Assembly (NCBI GenBank): GCA_900759715.1 | Contig: CAAEXF010000036.1 | Location: 56,615-120,614, forward strand | DNA: 64,000 nucleotides | From: Clostridium_AM sp900759715 | GTDB lineage: Bacteria > Bacillota > Clostridia > Clostridiales > Clostridiaceae | Reading direction: 5' to 3' | Shown: positions 50,228 to 58,318 of the stretch, in pieces | How positions within the stretch are numbered: the stretch's first letter is position 1 | Layout of the letters: each line of letters opens with the position of its first letter | Translations under genes and position numbers: made by a program | The notes under the pieces: generated by a model | What the model saw: the letters and a program-made list of their open reading frames with translations, nothing else | What the model was told of the DNA's origin: nothing | The model's database searches: none

Positions 50228-51907
50228 ATGTATAAAAATAGTATAACTGTTCCTATTCATAATGGAATACATACAAGAGTAGCCGCAATGATAGTTCACA
50301 AGGTTGCTGAACTTAAAAGTAAATATGGTATAAATCTTTATATACGCAACTTATCTTCTAAGGAACCTTTAGCTATAAGTATGCTAGCATTAATTTCCTT
50401 AAAGGTAAGAGAAGATGAAATAATAGAAGTCTCATGTAAAGAAGATTCGATAAATGGGCAAAAATCAGTAATTGATCTCTGTAATTTCATCACTAAAGAC
50501 ATGGCCACTAATAATTCTGTTCTATCTAAAATTGATGATATTATCGAAGAAAATACTATTGCATATGAGCAAATTGTTGAAAACATACCAGTAGGTATAC
50601 TAGTTATAGATATTGATGGCTATATTACAGCTATGAATGATTATGCCTTAAAAGTTATTGGTAAAAAAGCAAATGATGTTATTGGAAGATACGTTAAAGA
50701 CATCCTTCCAACTACCGATCTTACTAATATTATCTTATCCCAAGAACGTAAAATCGGTGAAACTCAATATATAAACAATCGTCTTGTTATCACCAGTAAG
50801 TCCCCCATATTTTCTAATGATAAGGTTATAGGAGCCTTGGGTGTTTTTCAAGCAGTAGATGAATTAAAGGATCTTGTAAAAAAACTAGATGAATCTGAAG
50901 AAGAATTAAATTATTACAAAGAGGAGTTAAAAAGACATACAGAGCTCGTAAGTTCATTTGATTCTATTATAGGATGCAGCAGCTCTCTCAAGGATTGTCT
51001 TGTAATAGCTCAAAAAGCTTCTCAGTCTACATCTACAGTATTGATACGTGGCGAAAGTGGTACAGGGAAAGAGGTTATAGCAAAAGCTATCCATAATAAT
51101 AGCACTAGAAAAGATATGCCTTTTGTTAGAGTAAATTGCGCCGCTATTCCTGAAAATCTACTTGAAAGTGAACTCTTTGGCTATGAGAAAGGCGCTTTTA
51201 CTGGGGCAATAAAAAGTAAACCAGGTAAATTTAATATAGCAAATGGAGGAACTATTTTTTTAGATGAGATAGGCGATATGCCCCTTTCAATGCAAGTTAA
51301 GCTTCTACGAGTACTACAGGAGAGAGAATTTGAAAGCGTAGGTGGGCTTACCACTCAAACTGTAGACGTAAGAATAATTGCTGCTACTAATAGAAATCTT
51401 GAAAAAATGATAGAACAGAATAACTTTAGAGAAGATTTATATTATAGATTAAATGTTATAAGTATTATGCTCCCACCTTTAAGACAACGAAAAGAAGATA
51501 TAAACCTTTTAGCAGAACATTTTATTCATAAGATAAGTAATAAGTTAAATAAAAGTGTATCAGGTATAGATAATAAGTCTTTAATACACCTTCAAGAATA
51601 CCATTGGCCTGGTAATATACGAGAGCTTGAAAATATTATAGAAAGAGCAATAAATATGTGTGATGATACTATAATAACAGAGAAAGATTTACCTTTCTAT
51701 ATTGTAAATATAAGCCCAGAACGGTCTAGTTTAATAAATTTAAAAAATGGAGAACTTCAGCCCTTGGAGTATTATGAAAAAGAAATAATAGCTCTTGCCA
51801 TGAAAAAATATAAAAGCTATAACAAAGCTGGTAAGGCTTTAGGCATAACCCATAGAACTGTATCTTTAAAGTGTAAAAAATATAATATTAACATCGAAAG
51901 CATTTAA
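50228..51907 (+). CDS. Sigma-54-dependent activator with N-terminal HPr-like domain and PAS domain
   Basis: The 559-residue enhancer-binding protein has an HPr-like domain (1-88) with GIHTRVAA (His15 and Arg17 as in HPr) and, within AISMLALISL, Ser51 aligning with HPr Ser46. A PAS domain (about 118-215; AYEQIVENIPVGILVIDIDG) and a short coiled coil (215-240) follow. The AAA+ domain (about 248-480) has Walker A GESGTGKE, GAFTGA for sigma-54 contact, and DEIGDMPLSMQVKLLRVLQE. A Fis-type helix-turn-helix ends the protein (YNKAGKALGITHRTVSLKCK). The first domain suggests that Enzyme I or HPr kinase could phosphorylate it. It is divergent from ptsI, sharing a 407-bp control region. Confidence 0.93.
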   Translation: MYKNSITVPIHNGIHTRVAAMIVHKVAELKSKYGINLYIRNLSSKEPLAISMLALISLKVREDEIIEVSCKEDSINGQKSVIDLCNFITKDMATNNSVLSKIDDIIEENTIAYEQIVENIPVGILVIDIDGYITAMNDYALKVIGKKANDVIGRYVKDILPTTDLTNIILSQERKIGETQYINNRLVITSKSPIFSNDKVIGALGVFQAVDELKDLVKKLDESEEELNYYKEELKRHTELVSSFDSIIGCSSSLKDCLVIAQKASQSTSTVLIRGESGTGKEVIAKAIHNNSTRKDMPFVRVNCAAIPENLLESELFGYEKGAFTGAIKSKPGKFNIANGGTIFLDEIGDMPLSMQVKLLRVLQEREFESVGGLTTQTVDVRIIAATNRNLEKMIEQNNFREDLYYRLNVISIMLPPLRQRKEDINLLAEHFIHKISNKLNKSVSGIDNKSLIHLQEYHWPGNIRELENIIERAINMCDDTIITEKDLPFYIVNISPERSSLINLKNGELQPLEYYEKEIIALAMKKYKSYNKAGKALGITHRTVSLKCKKYNINIESI

Positions 51908-51926
51908 TTTTATCCACAGCTACAAA

Positions 51927-51970
51927 GTAAAATAATCCCCAATGTTTAAAAATCTTTGGGGATTATTTTT
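51927..51970. terminator. Bidirectional terminator between the activator and the TPR gene
   Basis: The stem AAAATAATCCCCAA/TTTGGGGATTATTTTT has T-runs on both sides. It serves the activator on the plus strand and the cit-downstream TPR gene on the minus strand (it touches the stop codon at 51969). Confidence 0.9.
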
Positions 51971-52694
51971 ACTTTATTAAATCCTGAAACTCTTTAGAGT
52001 CCCTTACTGGATTAAAATCTTCCTCGTCACTAGCAAATTTTTTAATTTCAGGCGACATATCTATAGCTATTTTTAAGTATTTTACTGTATTCTCTACATC
52101 CCCTTTTCTTCCGTATATGCTAGCCTTCCCATAGTAACTCCATATATAATTTTCAATTTCTAAATCCTTATCATACCAACTCAAAGCATCATCATAGTTG
52201 CCCTGTAGTTCGTATGCTAGTGCTTTATTAAATCTTGCATATCCAAAGTCTGGTTTTAACTCCAGTGATCTATCTATATTCTTCATACCTTCTTCATAAC
52301 TTCCACTATAACATAAAGCAATTCCTTTTATATTGTAGGCTTTATAAAAGTTCGCATCTTCCTTTATAATATCATCTGCCATGCTTATAGTATCAGCATA
52401 TCGTTTTTCACTAAAGGCTTTTGAACTTTGCTCATATTTTTCTTCTAGTTTTTTATTTTTTTCTTCCTGAATTTTTTGAGATTCATCCTTTGTATTTGTT
52501 GAATTATTAGGTCCTTGAATAGTTGTTTGAGACGGGCTGGTATCCGTTTTGCTATTTTGCTTTTCTATGATACTTTTATTATTATTGTTGTTTAATGCTT
52601 CCTTGACAACTATTCCCCCTCCTATTAAAACTAAAATACAAAAAATACACACCTTAGACTTATAAGAAAGTTTGCTTATGCCCTTTATCACCAT
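51969..52694 (-). CDS. TPR-repeat protein with N-terminal membrane anchor
   Basis: The 241-residue protein has one N-terminal membrane helix (about 12-31, VCIFCILVLIGGGIVVKEAL), an Asn/Ser/Thr-rich disordered linker (about 35-80) and three or four tetratricopeptide repeats (about 85-225: YADTISMADDIIKEDANFYK, YEEGMKNIDRSLELKPDFGY, YDDALSWYDKDLEIENYIWS). The repeats are predicted extracellular. The longest frame opens at 52721, but AGGAGGAAAATTT precedes ATG 52694, which is chosen. It is 23 bp after citG and is the last gene of that run; a role with citrate lyase is not evident, and the linkage may be incidental. Confidence 0.7.
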   Translation of the reverse strand: MVIKGISKLSYKSKVCIFCILVLIGGGIVVKEALNNNNNKSIIEKQNSKTDTSPSQTTIQGPNNSTNTKDESQKIQEEKNKKLEEKYEQSSKAFSEKRYADTISMADDIIKEDANFYKAYNIKGIALCYSGSYEEGMKNIDRSLELKPDFGYARFNKALAYELQGNYDDALSWYDKDLEIENYIWSYYGKASIYGRKGDVENTVKYLKIAIDMSPEIKKFASDEEDFNPVRDSKEFQDLIK

Positions 52695-52717
52695 AAATTT
52701 TCCTCCTAAAATTTTTA

Positions 52718-53593
52718 TCAAGATAATTTTTTCATATACTCTTCTACAAGACTAAAAAATACAGTGATAGCTAATAGGTCTGCAGCTCCCCCTGGGCTTA
52801 TGTTTCTTTCTATAAATTCTTTAGTCATATTCTCTACAGCTTCTCTTCCTTCTTTTGTATACATTCCACCCAAAGTCATTATTTTTTTTGCCTTTTCATT
52901 TACTTCTTTTAACACTTTTATTGAATGTCTATGTATTATATTAGTATCTTCACTATATTGCATTATACCCATTAGAGTGTGTACCAATCTTGCATTAATA
53001 TTTAAATCTGAAGAAGATTTATAAAAGCTTAATGAATAGTCAAAAACTAACGGAAGACCAGCTTCTACTTCTCCTCTTATTCCCTTTATATTATACTTTA
53101 AATATAATTTTTCTCCATATGAAAGGTCATTGAAGTTTTTTCCTTCTAATTTTGAAAAATCTTTATTTACAATGCCTTTTGTCATATCTTTTATTATTTC
53201 CCTTAGCTCTGAAAAACTTTTGTTATCCCGCAGAGCTACACCTACTGCTGCACAACTTATTCCCATCAAAAATAACATACCTTTGTGAGTATTCACACCT
53301 TTTGTTTTTATGTACATTTCCTTTTCTGCTTCTATTCCTATAATTCTAAGTTGCCTAAATATATCCTCATTTTCTCCTTCTTCTAATCCTTTTTGGACAC
53401 ATAAGATTAAATACTTTATAAGTGCAGATGTACTATCTATAAATGTATAATAATCCATATCCATATGTGCGCCATTAGAAACAGGAGAAACTAGTCCAGG
53501 TGATGGATAGCAGCTTACTTCATACATTATTGCTTGTATAGCTAAATTACTTATTTCAAAAGCCTTATTTTGTATATTATATAAATTACTCAT
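52718..53593 (-). CDS. citG: Triphosphoribosyl-dephospho-CoA synthase
   Basis: CitG makes the precursor of the citrate lyase prosthetic group from ATP and dephospho-CoA. The 291 residues carry family blocks AIMYEVSCYPSPGLVSPVSN (near 21), GAHMDMDYYTFIDSTSALIK (near 42), NTHKGMLFLMGISCAA (near 102) and GLPLVFDYSL, with ERNISPGGAADLLAITVFFS near 265. The longest frame opens at 53644 inside the spacer, but the ATG at 53593 (MSNLYNIQNKAFEISN) has CAGGAGATTT upstream and fits the family. It follows citX by 69 bp. Confidence 0.93.
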   Translation of the reverse strand: MSNLYNIQNKAFEISNLAIQAIMYEVSCYPSPGLVSPVSNGAHMDMDYYTFIDSTSALIKYLILCVQKGLEEGENEDIFRQLRIIGIEAEKEMYIKTKGVNTHKGMLFLMGISCAAVGVALRDNKSFSELREIIKDMTKGIVNKDFSKLEGKNFNDLSYGEKLYLKYNIKGIRGEVEAGLPLVFDYSLSFYKSSSDLNINARLVHTLMGIMQYSEDTNIIHRHSIKVLKEVNEKAKKIMTLGGMYTKEGREAVENMTKEFIERNISPGGAADLLAITVFFSLVEEYMKKLS

Positions 53594-53662
53594 GTTATTT
53601 AAAAATCTCCTGTATATTTTTATAACCATCCAAAAATTTAACACATACTAAAAATTTTTCAT

Positions 53663-54202
53663 TCACTTTATTTCAGTTTTACAGTAGTTTTCATATTTTT
53701 TCTTTATATAAGTTTCAATTTCCTCTAAGTTATGCTTTCTAGCTCTTACACAGCTTTGAGCATCCTCATTGCATATATAACATCTCCTAGGTGAAATGCC
53801 CATATCTCTTCTGCTTAGCCCTTTAAACTCTTCACTATATACATCTATATCTACACATCTACCTAAAGGATGCCCCTCTTCTATTTGAACTGCCTTTTTT
53901 TTAATATAAAAGGAAGGCTTATTTATTATCATACTTAATATAGGACCTTCCCAGGTTAAAGAAAAATCAGCATAAATTATAAAGTTATCAAATTCTTTCA
54001 CTAATGTCTCATTAAGTATCTTCATAATACCTAATGCAATATCATTATTTTTTAATAAGCCAGGGTAATTTGCCCTCATACATAGTAATGGTTTTTTGTA
54101 CTTATTTATAAGATTTTGTTGATAATAAACTCTTTGTTCTCTACTATTTAATATGTCTTCTGGACTAGATACTATTATATTTCCAAAGCTTAATTCATTC
54201 AT
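53663..54202 (-). CDS. citX: Holo-citrate lyase synthase (apo-citrate lyase phosphoribosyl-dephospho-CoA transferase)
   Basis: CitX attaches the prosthetic group to the serine of CitD. The 179 residues contain VSSPEDILNSREQRVYYQQN (11-30), RANYPGLLKNND (near 43), ADFSLTWEGPILSMIINKPS and the C-terminal GRCVDIDVYSEEFKGLSRRD with CYICNEDAQSCVRARKH. Length is normal (about 180). It follows citC by 3 bp, so translation is coupled. Confidence 0.93.
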   Translation of the reverse strand: MNELSFGNIIVSSPEDILNSREQRVYYQQNLINKYKKPLLCMRANYPGLLKNNDIALGIMKILNETLVKEFDNFIIYADFSLTWEGPILSMIINKPSFYIKKKAVQIEEGHPLGRCVDIDVYSEEFKGLSRRDMGISPRRCYICNEDAQSCVRARKHNLEEIETYIKKKYENYCKTEIK

Positions 54203-54205
54203 ATT

Positions 54206-55261
54206 TTAATGAGGAGAATTTGTAACTTTAATTTTCTCCACAATATCCCTTCCTTCTTCTGAATTTAAAAATTCCCATGTTACTTCTGGAATCATATTCT
54301 TAATTTCATTAATTTTCCCTTCTCTTATAAGAGCTCTAACCTTAGATGCGCTTATATACTCTTTGTTATATTCTTTTCTTTTTAGTTCAACTAATTCCAC
54401 TCCATACCTAGGTAAAACCTCTTTTAAGGTTTCGTTATATGTATTAGTAACATTACAATATGGTTCTTCTCCAACAAATCTCTTTTTTATGTTAAATTCA
54501 TTACAAAAATACTTTCCAAATATTCCACCGTCAATCTCTTCATATGCTTTTAATCTCTCGTCTTCTTCTCTTAAAAAGTATGATGGAAAAGTAGCTGAAG
54601 ATATTATATACTCCCCACCCTGTATTACTTTTACATTTTTTAAATCCTCTACTCCTTTTTTAACTAATTCATACCTGTATTTAAAAGGAAATATAGATTT
54701 ATCTTCTTCTACTACAAATACTAAAACTTCTTCACAAGCTTCAGCTGCCTGCTCTACTAAAAATCTATGCCCTGATGTAAAAGGATTGCAATTCATTACT
54801 ACAGCACCTCTTGTTTTTGATGCTTCTATATTATAACTCTTTACTAATTTTTTTAAATATCCATCAATATTACTAAGCCCAAACTCTAAAAGTACAGCTT
54901 TATCCACCTCATAAATCAGCTTAAAATTTAAATTTATAAACATTTTCGCCATATTAGGTTTTGTAAATATAAACGCATGATATATTCCTTCTTCGAACAA
55001 CTTATCTATTAAACTAGTAATAAGAACTGAGGTTAGATTTTCTCCCCTATACTCTTCTGAAACAGCAAAACACTTCAATATGTTTTTCCATTTAGAGGCG
55101 GTAGCAATAATATCTCCATTATTATTCTTTGCCGCTATAGTATAATCAACATCCTTATCTAAAATTAAATTAAAATCATTTAAGAAAGAATTAACCTTAT
55201 CTCTTTCCTTAACATCATTAAGATTTATATTCCAAATATCTATATCATACAAAACTTTCAC
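54206..55261 (-). CDS. citC: [Citrate (pro-3S)-lyase] ligase
   Basis: CitC activates citrate lyase by acetylating the thiol of the CitD prosthetic group. The 351 residues have an N-terminal GNAT-like domain (about 20-125) followed by a nucleotidyltransferase domain with GAVVMNCNPFTSGHRFLVEQ (near 153; HxGH-like GHRF) and KRKEYNKEYISASKVRALIR (near 304). This is the first gene of the citC-X-G-TPR run; it is separated from citF by 157 bp that contain a terminator. A start at 55261 is preceded by AAAGAGGTGAAAG. Confidence 0.93.
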   Translation of the reverse strand: MKVLYDIDIWNINLNDVKERDKVNSFLNDFNLILDKDVDYTIAAKNNNGDIIATASKWKNILKCFAVSEEYRGENLTSVLITSLIDKLFEEGIYHAFIFTKPNMAKMFINLNFKLIYEVDKAVLLEFGLSNIDGYLKKLVKSYNIEASKTRGAVVMNCNPFTSGHRFLVEQAAEACEEVLVFVVEEDKSIFPFKYRYELVKKGVEDLKNVKVIQGGEYIISSATFPSYFLREEDERLKAYEEIDGGIFGKYFCNEFNIKKRFVGEEPYCNVTNTYNETLKEVLPRYGVELVELKRKEYNKEYISASKVRALIREGKINEIKNMIPEVTWEFLNSEEGRDIVEKIKVTNSPH

Positions 55262-55371
55262 CTCTTTTTACTATATATTCCAGCGCATAAATTAACTTTC
55301 GGTCTAAAACCATATAAAGGTTTTATCATAATTATATTACCATAAACATTATATTCTGATGTAATATTTAT

Positions 55372-55416
55372 TTAAATTTAAAGCTCTGCAATTTAACTTA
55401 CAGAGCTTTAAATTTA
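55372..55416 (-). terminator. Terminator after citF
   Basis: The stem AAATTTAAAGCTCTG/CAGAGCTTTAAATTT is followed by AAATAAATATT on the minus strand (weak U-run). It separates citDEF from citCXG and may set their expression ratio. Confidence 0.7.
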
Positions 55417-55418
55417 TA

Positions 55419-56972
55419 TTATTCAATTGGTTTTTTAACTACATCAATTACTGTTCCATCTCTATATTCAACTATAGCTATAATTTTATCTTCAAATTTT
55501 AAACCTTCTGGTTTTCCTGTCATCTTTTCTGCTTTTTCTTTTAACTGTTCTATAGTCATTACTGGAAGATTTGTATTTTTTAATTTTTCTATTAAATCCT
55601 TTCTATTTGGATTTACAGCTATTCCTCTTTCAGTAACTACAACATCAATGCTTTCTCCTGGAGTAGTTACAGTTGTAACTCTATCTTTTATTATTGGAAG
55701 TCTTCCTTTTATAAGATTTGTAACTACTATTGCAAGCTTAGCTCCTGCTGCAGTATCACTATGTCCACCAGAACCTCCCATTATTACTCCATCTGATCCT
55801 GTTGTTACATTTACATTAAAATCTGTATCTATCTCTGTAGCCCCTAATATCATAACATCTAAATTATTAACTACAGCTCCTTTATTATGAGGGTTACCAT
55901 ACATTGAACCACTCATACCTTGATGTTTTTTGTTATCTCTATACGATTCTACAGCCTTTAAATCAAAGCATTGAACATCAAATATATTTCTAAATAAACC
56001 TTCATTCAACATATCAACTATGTATCCTGTTACTCCACCAGCTGCAAAACTTCCTACTACATTCTTTTTCTTCATTATACTTTGTAGTTCTGCTGCAACT
56101 GCTAGTGAAGTTCCACCAGCTCCAGTTTGGAACGACAATCCATCTTTTACTAATCCCGAAGCTTCTATAACCTGAGAAGCCATTTTAGCTATCTTTAATC
56201 CTACTGGATCTTTTGTTATTTTTGTAGTTCCTGACACTATACCTGCTGGATCTCCTATAGAATCCACTTTAACTACATAATCTACATATATTTGGCTTAT
56301 TTCAATAGGACAAGCTGGGTATGGTACAAGATTATCAGTAATAGCAACCACCTTATCTGCATATTCAGCATCACATATAGCATAACCTAAAGATCCACAA
56401 GCAGCATTACCATAAACACCATTTACGTTTCCATAAGTATCAGCAGTTGGAGCTCCTATAAAAGCTATATCTATATGTAAATCTCCACTTTCTATAGCTC
56501 TTGGTCTTCCCCCATGTGTCATCATAATTGCTGGTTTCTTTAAATATCCTTTAGAAATAGCTTTGGCTACTGGCCCTGATATATAGTTTGCAACTATACC
56601 TGTTACTACTCCATTCTTCATATGCTCCACTAAAGGTTCATGTACTGGAAATATAGAACTCGCAGCTACTGTTATATCCTTTATTCCTCTTTTAGCTATT
56701 GCATATAATACATTATTTAAAACAAAATCACCATTTCTTAAATGATGATGGAATGAAATAGTCATACCATCTTTAATATCTATTTTATTTAACGCTTCAT
56801 CTATGCTGTCTAATACTTTTTTATCTCCTGGATTTGCAGAACTTACTTTTACACTTACCTTTTCTCTTTCTCCCAGGTTTTTAAAAGCTCCTTCGAAAGG
56901 CTTTATTTTTCTATAACCCTCTATATATTCTGGAAATTCTCTTCCTAATACATTCTTCATGCTATCCCTCAT
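55419..56972 (-). CDS. citF: Citrate lyase alpha subunit (citrate:acetyl-ACP transferase)
   Basis: CitF exchanges the acetyl group on CitD for citrate. The 517 residues include MTISFHHHLRNGDFVLNNVL (near 75), MMTHGGRPRAIESGDLHIDI (near 149), GNVNGVYGNAACGSLGYAIC (near 181), QTGAGGTSLAVAAELQ (near 276) and GGSGGHSDTAAGAKLAIV (near 404). The fold is CoA-transferase-like and the length is normal (about 510). It is 21 bp downstream of citE and ends the citD-E-F part of the operon. Confidence 0.97.
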   Translation of the reverse strand: MRDSMKNVLGREFPEYIEGYRKIKPFEGAFKNLGEREKVSVKVSSANPGDKKVLDSIDEALNKIDIKDGMTISFHHHLRNGDFVLNNVLYAIAKRGIKDITVAASSIFPVHEPLVEHMKNGVVTGIVANYISGPVAKAISKGYLKKPAIMMTHGGRPRAIESGDLHIDIAFIGAPTADTYGNVNGVYGNAACGSLGYAICDAEYADKVVAITDNLVPYPACPIEISQIYVDYVVKVDSIGDPAGIVSGTTKITKDPVGLKIAKMASQVIEASGLVKDGLSFQTGAGGTSLAVAAELQSIMKKKNVVGSFAAGGVTGYIVDMLNEGLFRNIFDVQCFDLKAVESYRDNKKHQGMSGSMYGNPHNKGAVVNNLDVMILGATEIDTDFNVNVTTGSDGVIMGGSGGHSDTAAGAKLAIVVTNLIKGRLPIIKDRVTTVTTPGESIDVVVTERGIAVNPNRKDLIEKLKNTNLPVMTIEQLKEKAEKMTGKPEGLKFEDKIIAIVEYRDGTVIDVVKKPIE

Positions 56973-56993
56973 TTCTCTCTATAATTTTGCTAG

Positions 56994-57866
56994 CTAAATA
57001 AGGCCTAATAGCTTAGCCAATTCTACAGCATTTACGGCTCTGTTTATTACAGGAGCATCTACCATTTTTCCGTCTAAAGAAAATACTCCTAATCCTTTTT
57101 CCTTTGCCTCATCTCTTGCCTGAAGTACTCTTAAAGCATGTTTTATTTCATCCTCTGTTGGAGCAAATACTGAATGTATAGTATCTATTTGTCTAGGGTT
57201 TATAGCTGCTTTTCCTGTAAATCCCAAACTTTTGGCTTTTCTAGTATCTTTTTCTAAACCTTCATAATCATTTGTATCTGTAAAAGGAGTATCAATAGCA
57301 TCTACTCTAGTTGCTCTACAAGCAGTAGATACTCTATTTCTAGCATAAAATATTTCTTCTCCTTCTTTTGTTCTTTTAATTCCAAAGTCTGATGTTAAAT
57401 CTTCAGCTCCTAAAAGTACAGCTACTACTCTGTTAGATGCTTGTATTATATTATATACATTTTCTAAACTATATGCAGTCTCTACTATAGGTATAAGTTT
57501 TATGCTTTTTTGTTCAAAACCCTCTTCTTTTTCTATTTTACACAAAATATTATCTACTTCTTCAAGTTGTTTTTCTGTAGCTTTTGGAATCATAAGAGCA
57601 TCTGGTTTTACTCTTGCAATTGTATCTATATCCTTTAATCCAAACTCAGTATCTAGAGGGTTAACTCTAACAACTAATTCTACCTCTGAATAATCTATAT
57701 TTTTAATAGCCTCTTTTACTAATACTCTCGCACTATCTTTTTCTGTAAGACTTACTGCATCTTCTAAATCCAATATAATTGAATCCGCACCAAGTATAGG
57801 TGCATTTTGAAGCATACCTGGGTTATTTCCTGGCATAAAAAGCATAGTTCTTCTTAATTTTTTCAC
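56994..57866 (-). CDS. citE: Citrate lyase beta subunit (citryl-ACP lyase)
   Basis: CitE cleaves citryl-ACP to oxaloacetate and acetyl-ACP. The 290 residues carry the family start RRTMLFMPGNNPGMLQNAPI (5-24), SIILDLEDAVSLTEKDSARV (near 30), LVVRVNPLDTEFGLKDI, LIPIVETAYSLENVYNI (near 133), VVAVLLGAEDLTSDFGI and GFTGKAAINPRQIDTIHSVF (near 214). It fits the HpcH/HpaI-type TIM barrel with Mg-binding Glu/Asp. It is between citD (26 bp) and citF (21 bp). Confidence 0.97.
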   Translation of the reverse strand: MKKLRRTMLFMPGNNPGMLQNAPILGADSIILDLEDAVSLTEKDSARVLVKEAIKNIDYSEVELVVRVNPLDTEFGLKDIDTIARVKPDALMIPKATEKQLEEVDNILCKIEKEEGFEQKSIKLIPIVETAYSLENVYNIIQASNRVVAVLLGAEDLTSDFGIKRTKEGEEIFYARNRVSTACRATRVDAIDTPFTDTNDYEGLEKDTRKAKSLGFTGKAAINPRQIDTIHSVFAPTEDEIKHALRVLQARDEAKEKGLGVFSLDGKMVDAPVINRAVNAVELAKLLGLI

Positions 57867-57892
57867 TTATATCACCCCTGATTAAATACAAT

Positions 57893-58156
57893 TTATATTG
57901 CTCTTTCTATAGCAGTTTGAACTCTTGCTCGTATAGTATAATCTAAAGCTCCTTTATCTTGAGCTTTTATGATTATACTTTCAATGCCCATTTCTTCAAT
58001 TTTGTCCATTATACACTTTTCTATTTGCTTTCCGAATTGTTTCATAACTATGCTTTCTAGCTCTAACTCTATTTTATCGTTTTCATTAGGCATAATCATA
58101 ATTAAAATATCATTAGATTCTAAAGTACCAGCTTTAGCTACTTTATTTATTTTCAT
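57893..58156 (-). CDS. citD: Citrate lyase gamma subunit (acyl carrier protein)
   Basis: This small acyl carrier protein bears the phosphoribosyl-dephospho-CoA prosthetic group. The 87 residues start MKINKVAKAGTLESNDILIM; the serine in GTLESND (Ser14) is the attachment site. The C-terminus ALDYTIRARVQTAIERAI matches the family. The longest frame begins seven codons earlier, but AGGAGGG precedes the ATG at 58156, which gives the family N-terminus. It is the first gene of the citD-E-F set, downstream of the transporter by 162 bp. Confidence 0.95.
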   Translation of the reverse strand: MKINKVAKAGTLESNDILIMIMPNENDKIELELESIVMKQFGKQIEKCIMDKIEEMGIESIIIKAQDKGALDYTIRARVQTAIERAI

Positions 58157-58267
58157 AAAAACAATCCCTCCTAACATAAAATTATTTTACTCAAATTCAT
58201 CATGCTCTTTGAAAGAAAAAAATCTTTAACACATTTTATTGAATAAAAAATGTTTTTATATAATCAT

Positions 58268-58294
58268 ACTGTACTATTTATGCCTTAGTGTCAA
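58268..58294 (-). promoter_or_regulatory. Possible promoter of citDEF
   Basis: A perfect -35 TTGACA (58289-58294) on the minus strand is followed after 17-20 bp by weak -10 candidates (CAGTAT, TATGAT). This would suit an activated promoter, consistent with control by CitB. Confidence 0.4.
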
Positions 58295-58318
58295 GTTATA
58301 ATTAAAAACTTTTCAAAT

